Shown: positions 8,903 through 19,941 of the stretch, one piece after another
Layout of the letters: the number at the start of each line of letters is the position of its first letter
How positions within the stretch are numbered: the stretch's first letter is position 1
Assembly (NCBI RefSeq): GCF_021353265.1
Contig: NZ_JAJTWU010000003.1
Location: 496,001 to 560,000, forward strand
Direction: 5' to 3'
DNA from: Pelomonas cellulosilytica
GTDB lineage: Bacteria > Pseudomonadota > Gammaproteobacteria > Burkholderiales > Burkholderiaceae_C
DNA: 64,000 nt
Program-made: the position numbers and the translations under genes
The notes under the pieces: model-generated
Told to the model about the DNA's origin: nothing
The model's database searches: none
The model's input: only the letters and a program-made list of their open reading frames with translations

Positions 8903-8921
8903 AGAGGTCGCTGCGCCATGA
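8820..8921 (+). CDS. Candidate 33-aa coupled linker ORF between tamA and tamB
   Basis: An ATG at 8820 overlaps the tamA stop as ATGA, and the ORF's stop overlaps the tamB start as ATGA (8918-8921). The peptide begins MKSDAVADADQRGDHA and contains a near copy of itself, MKSDAAADADQREVAAP, because of the 48-bp tandem duplication. It is hydrophilic and acidic, with no recognisable domain. It could be a real microprotein, or it may only serve to carry ribosomes from tamA to tamB. It would be lost if coupling were not selected, since nothing else keeps the frame open, but at this length chance is possible. Confidence 0.5.
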   Translation: MKSDAVADADQRGDHAMKSDAAADADQREVAAP

Positions 8922-11900
8922 GCCGCTCCCTGCGCCTGCTCCGCAACAGCCTGATCGGGTTGGTGCTGCTAGTCGCCTTGTCAGCCGGCTTCGTCGTCTG
9001 GCTGCTGCAGCGGCCTTCGGGAGGCGCATGGCTGCTGGCGCACCTGCCGGGGGTCCAGGTGGAGGCGCCGGAGGGCTCGCTGATGGGCGACTTCCGCGCC
9101 CGCCGGCTCGTACTGACCTGGGCCGGCGGCACCGCCGAGCTGCGCGGACTGCGCTGGTCGGGCCTCGGCGTCACGGCCAGCCAGGGGCTGTTGCTGGCCC
9201 GCGAGCTGGCCATCGACGAGGTGATGATCCGCACGACGCCCAGCAACACGCCGACCGCCCTCCCTGACGACCTGACGCTGCCGCTGGGCGTGCACATCGG
9301 CCAGCTCATCATCGGCCGGCTCAGTTGGGCCGCCGACCAGCCGCCGCTGCAGACGCTTGTCGCCGAGATCGACCTTCCGCGCCGGGGCACCCACCACATC
9401 AAGCTGACCGGCGCGCGCTGGCAGCAGTTGCTATTGACCGGCGACGCCCGCGTCGACAGCGCCGCGCCCATGCAGGCCGAGGCCACGCTGACCGTGCAGC
9501 CGCAGGATGCCGGCAGTCTGCCCTGGCGGGCCGTGGCCGCCGCGCGCGGGCCGCTGGCGCGGCTGCAGGCCAAGGCCGAGGTGGAGGCCGCACACCAGAC
9601 GCTGAAGGCCGCCGGCGAGGTGCAGCCCTTCTCCGCGTGGCCCGTCAACACACTTCAGCTGCAGGCCGACCGGTTCGACCTGTCAGCGCTCGCTGCGCTG
9701 GCCCCGGGGCTGCCGCGCACGTCGCTCAGCGGCAGCGCGACGCTGAAGGCACCCGCCCGCGACGCCGAGGCCACGCTGCAGGCCGAGCTGCGCAACACCG
9801 CCGCCGGCCGCTGGGACCAGGGCGCCCTGCCGGTGCAACGCCTGGCACTGGCGCTGGCCGGCCGCCCCGACCTGCCCACCAGCCTGCGCCTGACGACGCT
9901 GGATGCAGAACTGGCTGGCGGTGGCCGCGTGCAGGGCCAGGGCCGGCACGAGGCCGATGGACGCTGGCAGCTCGACGCACGCGTGCAGGGCTTGCGCCCC
10001 GAAGCGCTGGATGCCCGGGCCACGCCGGCCCGGCTCGACGGCCCGCTGACGCTCACGGGCGGCGCCCAAGAGCCGCTGTCCGCGCAACTGGACCTGCGCG
10101 GCAGCCTGCAGCAGCGGCCACTGCGGCTGCGGGCCCAGTTGAAAGGCCGGTTGCTGGAGCACGGCAGCCGATGGCAGATCGAGGAGGCGCGACTGGCCAG
10201 CGGCGACGCGGAGATCCGGGCCAGCGGGCAGGTGGAAGCCCTGCGTCCGCCCCAGGACGCGCTGCAGCTGGCCGCCAAGGTCGACGCCCAGGTGCGCCGC
10301 TTCGACCCGCATCTGCTGTGGCGCGGCGAGCCGGGCTCCGCCTGGGCCCGCCTGCCAGGTGCTACGCAATTGAACGCCGATGCGCGGCTGGACGTGCGCG
10401 GCAGCCGGCTGGACGATGCGACCGGCACGCTAGAAGCGCGGCTGCTGCCCGGTAGCTTCGGCGGCCTGCCGCTGGAGGGGCACCTGACGCTGCAGCGCCC
10501 GCGCGTGCAGGACGCCGCCACCTTCGACGTCGACACCCGGCTCGGCGGCAACCGTGCACAGGCCAGCGGACAGGCCCGACCGGCGGCTGTCACCGCACAA
10601 TTGAAGCTGCAGGCGGGCAAGCTCGCGGAACTGAACCCGCTATTGGCGCTGTGGGGCCAGGGCCCGGTGGCCGGCCAGGCCGAGGGCGACGGCGAGCTGC
10701 AATTGCAGCGTACGGGCAAAGCCGCCAACTGGCAGGCCGGGGGCAGCGGCCGGCTGGCCGTGACTGCCTCCAGCGCGGCAGGCGTGACAGTGGCCAATGC
10801 GCGCGGCCGCTGGACGCTGCCGCTGCCCGGCGCCGACGGCGATGGGTCGATGGCCCTGGCGCTGGAGGTCAACGGCCTTCGCCACCCCAGGGCGGAGGTC
10901 AAGACGATGCGGCTGGACCTGCAGGGGCGGCGCAGCGCACACACGCTGCAGGTCCAGCTTGGCGGTCGCGCCCACCCAACGCCGGAGCAGGACCTGAATG
11001 TCGGGGTCACGCTGCAGGCGCAGGGCGGCTGGGACGGTCAGGCCTGGGCCGGCCGCATCAGCCGGCTCGACATGGCGCCGCTGCGCCCCAACACACCCGC
11101 GCTGCTGGCCGCAAGCGGCGTGGCGCTGAAGGTCGGCCCGGGCCCACGCGTGGTGGCCGAGCCCGGCCGGGCCGAGGTGGGCGGCGCGTTCGTCCGCTGG
11201 CAGACGCTGAGCTGGCAGGGCGGCGAGCGGCCAGAGGCCCGCGCCGAGCTGCAGCTGGAAGATCTGGCCGTCGCGCCGCTGCTGGCCCGCTGGCAGCCCG
11301 ACTTCGGCTGGAGCGGCGACCTGCGTGTCGTCGGCCATGCATCGCTGCTGTTCAACGATCGACTGACCGCGGAACTGCTGCTCGAACGCCAGGGCGGCGA
11401 CCTGCGCGTGACCGACGAGTTCGGCACGCGCGCGCTGGGGCTGACGGACCTGCGGCTGGCGCTGAACGTGCGCGACGGCGTCTGGCAGATCGCGGAGGGC
11501 CTGGCGGGCCAGGAGCTGGGCAGCTTCGGCGGCGCGCTGACGCTACGACCCAGCGGGCTGCTGCCCGACGCGCAGACGCCCATCGACGGCGTGCTGCAAG
11601 CCAACGTCGCCCAGCTCGGCAGCTGGGGCGCCTGGGTGCCGGCCGGCTGGCGGCTGGGCGGGCGTGTGGCGGCGCAGGTGCGGCTGGCCGGGCGACTGGG
11701 TGCGCCCGACCTCACGGGCCATGCCGAGGGTGACGGCCTGGCACTGCGGCATCTGCTGTACGGCGTGGATTTCACCGACGGCCGCTTTGCGCTGGACCTG
11801 AACGGCCAGCATGCCCAACTCACTCAGCTGGAAGCGCGCGGCGGCGGTGGCTGGCTGCGCGCCACCGGACGTGCCGAGCTGGGCGATAAGCCCAGTGCGC

Positions 11901-12850
11901 ACGTCGAGATCCAGGCCGACAAGCTGCGCCTGATGTCCCGCGTGGACCGGCGCATCGTCGCCAGCGGTCAGGCCCAGCTGGACCTGGGGGAGCAAGGGCT
12001 GCAGCTGAACGGCACGCTCCGCGCCGACGAGGGCCTGTTCGACGTGACCCGCGCCGACGCGCCGACGCTAGCCGATGACGTGACTGTCGTGCGCGGCCAG
12101 CGCAGCGCCGAGCCAGCCGTGGCCGCGCCCCCCCGGACGCCGCGCAACACCAGCGTCAACGTCGCGCTGGACTTCGGCAACGACTTCAAGGTGCGCGGCC
12201 GGGGCCTGGCCACGACGCTGCGCGGCCAGTTGCAGATCACGCAGAAGAACGACGGACCGCTGCGCGTGACCGGCCGCCTGGACGCCAACGGCGGCCAGTA
12301 CGCCGCCTACGGCCAGAAGCTGGACATCGAGCGCGGCGACATCCGCTTCACCGGCACGCTGGACAACCCCACGCTGGACCTGCTGGCCGTGCGGCCCAAC
12401 CTGGACCTGCGCGTGGGCGTGCGCGTGAGCGGTACGGCACTGGCGCCGCGCGTGGCGCTGTACTCCGAGCCCGACATGAGCGACACCGACAAGCTGTCCT
12501 GGCTGCTGCTGGGCCACGAGCCCAGCGGCCAGGCCAACGACACGGCGCTGCTGCAGCGCGCCGCCGTCGCACTGCTCAGCGGCGAAGGCGAGAGCGCCAC
12601 CGGCCGCGCGCTGCGCCAGCTGGGGCTGGACGAGCTGGCGCTGTCACAGAGCGATGGCGACACCAAGTCCACCATCGTGCGCCTGGGCAAGCAGATCTCG
12701 CGGCGCTGGTACGTCGGCTACGAGCGCGGCCTGAACGCGACGACGGGCTCGTGGCAGCTGATCTATCGCATCGCCCAGCGCTTCACGCTGCGAGCCCAGG
12801 GCGGGGAAGACAACGCGCTGGACCTGATCTGGCAGTGGAAGTGGAATTAG
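8918..12850 (+). CDS. tamB: TamB-like translocation and assembly module protein
   Basis: A 1310-aa protein with a single N-terminal membrane anchor (about residues 12-31). It is followed by a very long series of beta-rich repeats and the conserved C-terminal TamB domain (DUF490), visible as DGPLRVTGRLDANGGQYAAYGQKL, DIERGDIRFTG and later LSWLLLGHEPSG. E. coli TamB is about 1260 aa, so length agrees. AsmA/TamB proteins span the periplasm as a hydrophobic groove and are implicated in outer-membrane protein assembly and phospholipid transport. It follows tamA through a 33-codon linker ORF and ends 11 bases before a strong hairpin. Confidence 0.95.
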   Translation: MSRSLRLLRNSLIGLVLLVALSAGFVVWLLQRPSGGAWLLAHLPGVQVEAPEGSLMGDFRARRLVLTWAGGTAELRGLRWSGLGVTASQGLLLARELAIDEVMIRTTPSNTPTALPDDLTLPLGVHIGQLIIGRLSWAADQPPLQTLVAEIDLPRRGTHHIKLTGARWQQLLLTGDARVDSAAPMQAEATLTVQPQDAGSLPWRAVAAARGPLARLQAKAEVEAAHQTLKAAGEVQPFSAWPVNTLQLQADRFDLSALAALAPGLPRTSLSGSATLKAPARDAEATLQAELRNTAAGRWDQGALPVQRLALALAGRPDLPTSLRLTTLDAELAGGGRVQGQGRHEADGRWQLDARVQGLRPEALDARATPARLDGPLTLTGGAQEPLSAQLDLRGSLQQRPLRLRAQLKGRLLEHGSRWQIEEARLASGDAEIRASGQVEALRPPQDALQLAAKVDAQVRRFDPHLLWRGEPGSAWARLPGATQLNADARLDVRGSRLDDATGTLEARLLPGSFGGLPLEGHLTLQRPRVQDAATFDVDTRLGGNRAQASGQARPAAVTAQLKLQAGKLAELNPLLALWGQGPVAGQAEGDGELQLQRTGKAANWQAGGSGRLAVTASSAAGVTVANARGRWTLPLPGADGDGSMALALEVNGLRHPRAEVKTMRLDLQGRRSAHTLQVQLGGRAHPTPEQDLNVGVTLQAQGGWDGQAWAGRISRLDMAPLRPNTPALLAASGVALKVGPGPRVVAEPGRAEVGGAFVRWQTLSWQGGERPEARAELQLEDLAVAPLLARWQPDFGWSGDLRVVGHASLLFNDRLTAELLLERQGGDLRVTDEFGTRALGLTDLRLALNVRDGVWQIAEGLAGQELGSFGGALTLRPSGLLPDAQTPIDGVLQANVAQLGSWGAWVPAGWRLGGRVAAQVRLAGRLGAPDLTGHAEGDGLALRHLLYGVDFTDGRFALDLNGQHAQLTQLEARGGGGWLRATGRAELGDKPSAHVEIQADKLRLMSRVDRRIVASGQAQLDLGEQGLQLNGTLRADEGLFDVTRADAPTLADDVTVVRGQRSAEPAVAAPPRTPRNTSVNVALDFGNDFKVRGRGLATTLRGQLQITQKNDGPLRVTGRLDANGGQYAAYGQKLDIERGDIRFTGTLDNPTLDLLAVRPNLDLRVGVRVSGTALAPRVALYSEPDMSDTDKLSWLLLGHEPSGQANDTALLQRAAVALLSGEGESATGRALRQLGLDELALSQSDGDTKSTIVRLGKQISRRWYVGYERGLNATTGSWQLIYRIAQRFTLRAQGGEDNALDLIWQWKWN

Positions 12851-12861
12851 GGGCCCCGTCC

Positions 12862-12890
12862 GGTCTTGCCGCGCTGAACGCGGCAAGACC
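12862..12890 (+). terminator. Strong hairpin ending the moxR-tamB operon
   Basis: GGTCTTGCCGCG, loop CTGAA, then the exact 12-base complement. It begins 12 bases after the tamB stop. There is no T-run, so termination may need Rho, or the hairpin may protect the 3' end. Confidence 0.7.
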
Positions 12891-13005
12891 AGTCGATGCC
12901 CGAGGGGATGGCGACGCTTGCGCCATTGAGTCGCAAGCACATCGCCTGCGGGCCGGCTGAGGGCGGCCCGGCGCCGGTTAGCGATTCATGCCCGACGCGT
13001 CGGAA

Positions 13006-13356
13006 CTATTTCGACCGACCGTCGAAGTGGTGCACCGGCACCTTGTCCAGGTCGATGCCCTCGATGCAACGGATATTGATAGCCGCCGTGGCGTCGCCGT
13101 TCGGTGCGGTGCCTTCGCCATACGGGTGCATGCCGCAGGTGGGGCAGAAGCGGTGCTGGATGACGTGCTTATTGAAGGTGTAGCTCGCGATGTCGCTCTC
13201 GGGCGTGGACACACGCAATGCGCTGCGCGGCACGAACCACAGCAGCGAACCCTTGCGCTGGCAGATCGAGCAGTTGCAGGAGACGGCCGCGGTGATGTCG
13301 CCGTCAACGTCGAACTGGATGCGGCCGCAGTGGCAGCTGCCATGGTGGGTGGTCAT
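13006..13356 (-). CDS. GFA-family (glutathione-dependent formaldehyde-activating-like) zinc protein
   Basis: A 116-aa protein with the cysteine pattern of the GFA/CENP-V family. SCHCG is near residue 8, CNCSIC near residue 28, and CPTCG near residue 72; together these bind zinc. The family includes glutathione-dependent S-hydroxymethyl transfer enzymes, but most members have no tested function, so a formaldehyde role is only a label. The ATG at 13356 is chosen over 13386 because it begins MTTHHGSCHCG, as homologues do, and has GAGAGG upstream. It is a leftward gene 62 bases downstream of katG; whether the two are co-transcribed is not clear. Confidence 0.88.
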   Translation of the reverse strand: MTTHHGSCHCGRIQFDVDGDITAAVSCNCSICQRKGSLLWFVPRSALRVSTPESDIASYTFNKHVIQHRFCPTCGMHPYGEGTAPNGDATAAINIRCIEGIDLDKVPVHHFDGRSK

Positions 13357-13418
13357 GAGGCGCCTCTCGTAGAAGGAGAGGCCCATTCTGGCACCCGGGC
13401 CGCGGCCGCACCGCTCGG

Positions 13419-16324
<2,906 letters not shown>

Positions 16325-16334
16325 GGAGGCCAAG

Positions 16335-16859
16335 ATGAAGCACTGGTTTCGACTGGGCCTGATCGCCTCGCTCGCCAGCCTGTCCGGGTGCACCGCGCTG
16401 GGTCCCATGGCGACGTGGGAAGTCGTCAAGTGGGGAGGCTCAATGGCGATCTCCCATCAGGACGCCAAGCCGGTCAACACCGTTCACCACGGCGACGCTC
16501 CCGTCAAGGATGTCTGCGTCGAATACAACCGGGACATGCCGCTCGACGAGCTGGTGCCTGCACTGCAGGCCGAACTCAAGTCGCAGGGCGTGCAAAGCCG
16601 TGTGTATGACGCGGGCACCGGACCCAACAGCTGCACCCACTGGCTGCGTTACGTCGGCAGCATCGAATGGGGCACGCCGCCGCTGAGCCAGCAGCAGCGC
16701 CCCTACCTCAGCTCGGCGGCGCTGAGCCTGCGCGACGCCGATGGCCGCCTGCTGTCGAGCAGCGCCTACATCAGCGAATCGAGCGGAGCGCGCTGGTCCA
16801 GCACCCGAAAAAAGATCGCGCCTGTCGTCAAGGCGCTGATCACCGGCTTCGAGACCTGA
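16335..16859 (+). CDS. Lipoprotein, resembles Sbal_3080-type family
   Basis: A 174-aa protein with a lipoprotein signal (MKHWFRLGLIASLASLSGC, Cys19) and AGGAGG six bases before the ATG. The mature part has a conserved-looking layout: VCVEYNRDMPLDELVPALQAELKSQGVQSRVY, then an aromatic CTHWLRYVG strand, then LSLRDADGRLLSSSAY. This pattern resembles Sbal_3080-family lipoproteins (residual memory of the family, not a search). Its function is unknown. It directly precedes the FlgH homologue (29 bases), so both products may sit together in the outer membrane. Confidence 0.72.
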   Translation: MKHWFRLGLIASLASLSGCTALGPMATWEVVKWGGSMAISHQDAKPVNTVHHGDAPVKDVCVEYNRDMPLDELVPALQAELKSQGVQSRVYDAGTGPNSCTHWLRYVGSIEWGTPPLSQQQRPYLSSAALSLRDADGRLLSSSAYISESSGARWSSTRKKIAPVVKALITGFET

Positions 16860-16888
16860 CCCTTCTTCCGCCCCTTCCGGACATCGCC

Positions 16889-17584
16889 ATGCCTGCCCAG
16901 CATTTCCGCCCTACCCTGCTCGTCGCCACCTGCACCGTGCTCGCGGCCTGTTCTTCGGTACCGCCCAGTCTCGTCAACGTGCCCGTCGTCGCGAAACCAC
17001 CGACGACGCCCATGTTCCTCGAACAGCCCGCCAACGGCGCGATCTTCCAGGCCCACATGGCCAACTCCGCGCTGTTCTCCGGCGAGCGTCGCCCACGCGC
17101 CATCGGCGACACGATGAAGGTCGACATCGCCGAGAGCCTGCGCGCGACGCAGAAGCAGACCGGCGAAACCAGCCGCGAAAGCAAGCTCGCCAGCAAGGGT
17201 CCCGGTGGGGCGAAGCCAGGCACGGCGCTCGCATCGCTGATCAACGTGGACGCCACGGCCTCGGGCAGCGATTCCTTCAAGGGCTCCGGCAATGCCGAGA
17301 CGGCCAACAGCTTCAACGCACAGCTGGCCGTCACCGTCATCAACGTACTGCCTAACGGTCACCTGCTCGTGGCCGGCGAGCGAAGCATCGGCCTGGCCGG
17401 CGGCGTCACGACGCTGCGCTTCTCCGGCATCGTGGACCCGCACGACATCGGTGCGGGCAACGTCGTCGCCTCCAAAGACGTCGTCAATGCCAACCTGGAG
17501 AGCGTGGCCCGAGGTGACGTGTCGGAGGCCAACTCCCGCACCTGGCTGCAGCGCGTGCTGGCGCGGACCTTGTCCATTTGGTGA
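16889..17584 (+). CDS. flgH: FlgH-like L-ring lipoprotein, isolated from flagellar genes
   Basis: A 231-aa protein, the usual size of FlgH, with a signal and lipobox (VLAACSS, Cys21). FlgH features include SALFSGERRPRAIGDTMKV and the C-terminal core VTVINVLPNGHLLVAGE, TTLRFSGIVDP and ending NSRTWLQRVLARTLSIW. FlgH builds the outer-membrane L ring around the flagellar rod. Canonically it sits between flgG and flgI; here none of flgA-L is present in the window. It may be a second copy or may have been recruited to another envelope structure. Family membership is well supported; a flagellar role is not. Confidence 0.85.
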   Translation: MPAQHFRPTLLVATCTVLAACSSVPPSLVNVPVVAKPPTTPMFLEQPANGAIFQAHMANSALFSGERRPRAIGDTMKVDIAESLRATQKQTGETSRESKLASKGPGGAKPGTALASLINVDATASGSDSFKGSGNAETANSFNAQLAVTVINVLPNGHLLVAGERSIGLAGGVTTLRFSGIVDPHDIGAGNVVASKDVVNANLESVARGDVSEANSRTWLQRVLARTLSIW

Positions 17585-17732
17585 GCGCCAGGTGTCAGGC
17601 CTTCGCACGTGGCGCTCAAGCGCTTTACACGCCCCGCACAGCCTCTATTGCATCGATCACATGACGGCGGTGGCGACTACAAACCATCCCGCTGCGGCGT
17701 GCCGCGCATGAGCAAGAAGAACAGAAGTCGCG

Positions 17733-18485
17733 ATGAAAAATCGACGCCCCTCAGCGCCGAAGGACAACTCCGCCCCCTGGCTGGCGCAAGGCAAGGTCAA
17801 AACCTACCGACGTGGTCAGCGCATCATCGAAGCCGGCAGTTCGCTAGGCGACTGGGTCGCCATCTGTCGAGGGGCGGCCTACCTGGTTTCTCAAGTGGCG
17901 CCCGGCACGCGCGTGGCGGTGGCGGCACTGTGGCTGGGTGACGTGATCGGCGGTGAGTCGCCGCTCGGCAAGCTCGCTGCGCGCTACGACGTGACGGCGC
18001 TGGTGGATGTGACCACTATCAATATCCCGCTGGACGCGCTCCATGCCGACACGCCACCGTCGCTGCCCGCCGAGACCCATGACGAGCTCTACACCGCCAC
18101 GGCCAGCCGGCTGCACGGCCAGATCTCTATGCGCCTGGCCGGCAACGGCCTGCAACGCCTCGTCAGCGTGATGGCCACGCTGGCCACTGCGCTCGCGCCC
18201 GAACGCGACACCCGGCAGGCCGTTCGCCTGGCGCTGCCGATCTCGCAGGCCTGCATCGGTCAGCTGTCGGGACTATCCAGGCGCCAGACCTGGATCTATC
18301 TCGGTCAGCTGAGCCAGCACGGCTGGGTGACGACCTCACGCTCTAAGGTCACGCTGGAAGCGCTGGCGGCATGGCTGGCGCTGATGGCCGAGGTCGAGGC
18401 TGCGGGTATCGACTGCATCGCAACGCTGGAACAATGCGACATGACGCTGCAACGCCTCAGCGCCCGGCTGCTGGGCGTCAAGTGA
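17733..18485 (+). CDS. Crp/Fnr-family transcriptional regulator
   Basis: A 250-aa protein. An N-terminal cyclic-nucleotide-binding-like fold (residues ~20-125) carries RRGQRIIEAGSSLGDWVAICRGAAYLV. A C-terminal winged helix contains PISQACIGQLSGLSRRQTWIYLGQLSQHGWV, the recognition region. No Fe-S cysteine cluster is visible, so it is not a classical Fnr. The cAMP-contacting residues are not clearly conserved, and the ligand is unknown. It lies 148 bases downstream of the flgH-like gene in the same direction and may control that locus. The ATG at 17733 is preceded by AGAAG. Confidence 0.82.
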   Translation: MKNRRPSAPKDNSAPWLAQGKVKTYRRGQRIIEAGSSLGDWVAICRGAAYLVSQVAPGTRVAVAALWLGDVIGGESPLGKLAARYDVTALVDVTTINIPLDALHADTPPSLPAETHDELYTATASRLHGQISMRLAGNGLQRLVSVMATLATALAPERDTRQAVRLALPISQACIGQLSGLSRRQTWIYLGQLSQHGWVTTSRSKVTLEALAAWLALMAEVEAAGIDCIATLEQCDMTLQRLSARLLGVK

Positions 18486-18530
18486 CAGCGGCCATGCGAG
18501 AATCCGCGCCCTCGCGGGCCCACCCGCGGC

Positions 18531-18605
18531 CTCGCCGTAGTTCAATGGATAGAACGGCCGCCTCCTAAGCGGCAAATACAGGTTCGATTCCTGTCGGCGG
18601 GACCA
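18531..18605 (+). tRNA. tRNA-Arg (anticodon CCT)
   Basis: A full cloverleaf can be drawn. The acceptor CTCGCCG pairs with CGGCGGG through one G-T pair. The D arm is GTTC...GAAC. The anticodon arm is GCCGC-CTCCTAA-GCGGC with anticodon CCT, reading AGG. The T arm is ACAGG-TTCGATT-CCTGT. CCA is encoded. tRNA-Arg genes of this type are frequent integration sites, but no integrase is seen downstream. Confidence 0.95.
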
Positions 18606-18916
18606 ACTCGGATTTCGAGTGGGGCCTCCGCAGCATCATTTGCACGACTAAGTCCTTGTCGCAACATGCAGTTGCGGGTGAGCCCAAGGTGGCCAGTTGG
18701 CGGCCTGTCGCCTGCTGCACTCTCGCCTGGCCAGCTGCGTGCTGTGTTGTGGCGCACACCTGTGGCAGCCCTCGCCGCGAGCCGCGCTAGAACGCGACAG
18801 GAGACGCGCACCACCTCACTGCCCTCGGAGCGCCAGCGCTCACGCAAGGGTTTCCACTAGGTGAGGCAGGGCCGCTCAAACGTCTCACAGAGAAGGGCCG
18901 CCGGTGCGACCGGATC

Positions 18917-19024
18917 ATGACTATAGAGCGCCTGGTGAATCAGAGGATCGTCGCCACCGCTGGCCGCAATGGCTGGCGCTCCAAGTTGGAAGAGCAGCCC
19001 GAGAACGAGACCGTCGCCGCCTGA
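18917..19024 (+). CDS. Possible 35-aa small protein
   Basis: ATG at 18917 opens a 35-codon frame starting MTIERLVNQRIVATAGRNGW and ending in an acidic tail (ENETVAA). The composition is protein-like and unlike the low-complexity noise around it. There is no clear ribosome binding site or recognised family. It may be a remnant of a larger gene. Weak call. Confidence 0.2.
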   Translation: MTIERLVNQRIVATAGRNGWRSKLEEQPENETVAA

Positions 19025-19274
19025 GGCCGCTCGCCGTCATTTTCGCCCGGTGGCCTGCTTTTGTGTCGCCAGGCTGGCGATGAGCGACCAGGCTGCACAC
19101 CGAGTGCACACGACGACCTGCATAAATGCTGCGACGGACACGCGCCTCTTGCCTGGCCGACTATTGGGATGCATAGGTGTCCACCAAAATCAGGTGGACG
19201 CCATGTTCACGCGATCGCTATCAGCGCGAACGGTGGTGTCCCTGGACGCTCCGCTCCTCGACGGCGGCCGTCCA

Positions 19275-19334
19275 TCCCCCTTTAGGGGGAGACGGGGGGT
19301 GGTAGCGGGGGATCCTGCCCCTCGGTCCCCCGTC
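19275..19334. repeat. Nested G/C-run inverted repeats
   Basis: TCCCCC-TTTA-GGGGGA forms one hairpin (19275-19290). GACGGGGG (19291-19298) pairs with CCCCCGTC (19327-19334), enclosing a further GGGG/CCCC pair. Several G-runs on the forward strand could also form a quadruplex. This looks like a dispersed intergenic element or a terminator, not coding sequence. Confidence 0.5.
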
Positions 19335-19405
19335 GGGCCCCCTCCGGGGTGATAGCACGAGGACAGACCGAAGCCGAGACTGCCTGCATGACTTCGGAGC
19401 CCGAC

Positions 19406-19603
19406 ATGCACATGCCCCTCGCCGCCCTGGCCCCGGCCTCGGTCCTGCAGCTGCGCGACACCTTGCGCCGCGTGACCGCGCTGTATGCGCCGGCGGACAA
19501 CGCCCGGGACAAGACGGCCTTCCTCACCGGTGTGGAAGTGACCGACAGCTCCTGGGGCGAGTGGGAACGGGCCACCGCTGCCGACCAACCCCGCCAAGCC
19601 TGA
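19406..19603 (+). CDS. Hypothetical protein
   Basis: A 65-aa protein, MHMPLAALAPASVLQLRDTL..., with a likely helix in the first 30 residues and an acidic/tryptophan C-terminal part (VTDSSWGEWERA). The ATG at 19406 is used because GGAG lies six bases upstream; an in-frame ATG at 19388 lacks this. The family is not recognised. Twelve bases separate it from the next small gene, which also has a good ribosome binding site, so the pair is probably one unit. Confidence 0.55.
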   Translation: MHMPLAALAPASVLQLRDTLRRVTALYAPADNARDKTAFLTGVEVTDSSWGEWERATAADQPRQA

Positions 19604-19615
19604 GGAGAGCCCGCC

Positions 19616-19828
19616 ATGCAACACGATGTGCCCATCGCCCGCTGGAGCTACGACGCCAGCGCCGGCCAGATCCGCGCCTTCGACAGTGAAGACCGGGTGC
19701 TCATGGTCATTCCGTCAGGGCCGCTGTTCGCGGCGCGGCTGGTGGCCGCCTTCAGCTCGCCCACGCACCTGCCCCCGCCGCGCACGGTGCCCGCTACGGC
19801 GCCACGCCTCCACGGCCTTGTGCGCTGA
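19616..19828 (+). CDS. Hypothetical protein
   Basis: A 70-aa protein beginning MQHDVPIARWSYDASAGQIR. GAGGAGAG precedes the ATG. The first ~45 residues look folded (FDSEDRVLMVIPSGPLFAARLVAAF), and the rest is Pro/Thr-rich. No domain is recognised. It lies 112 bases upstream of ssuE in the same direction, but the intervening sequence contains a start-codon hairpin, so co-transcription with ssuE is uncertain. Confidence 0.55.
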   Translation: MQHDVPIARWSYDASAGQIRAFDSEDRVLMVIPSGPLFAARLVAAFSSPTHLPPPRTVPATAPRLHGLVR

Positions 19829-19912
19829 TGCGCCCGCGCGCTTCACAAAATCGCCCGCCTCATAAGCATCGCCGCTTTCCTTCGTTCCGCGCAAATGCGC
19901 CGCTGCCTATCG

Positions 19913-19941
19913 TGGTGGCCTGCACTCCAGACAGGCCACCA
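19913..19941 (+). promoter_or_regulatory. Hairpin covering the ssuE translation start
   Basis: GGTGGCCTG (19914-19922) and CAGGCCACC (19932-19940) form a perfect 9-bp stem with a 9-base loop. T19913 can extend it by pairing with the A of the ssuE ATG. The only purine-rich AGG upstream of the ATG is inside the stem. In RNA this would hide the initiation region and could act as a translational switch. Confidence 0.55.

Larger units (their letters stand above)
18606..19405. other. About 800 bases with no convincing gene
   Basis: A small hairpin ACTCG-GATTT-CGAGT (18606-18620) directly follows the tRNA and may terminate it. A second stem, GTCCACC/GGTGGAC, lies at 19179-19199. The open frames here lack ribosome binding sites and family features. 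One short candidate, 18917-19024, is listed separately, and a structured G/C tract begins at 19275. The stretch could be the scar of an element once inserted at the tRNA. Confidence 0.6.

Noticed and set aside
9655-11010. 451-codon reverse-strand frame in tamB
   Set aside because: Ser/Arg-rich antisense of tamB with no motif.
18531-18605. tRNA-Arg as an active integration site of a genomic island
   Set aside because: No integrase and no repeat of the tRNA 3' end found downstream in the window.
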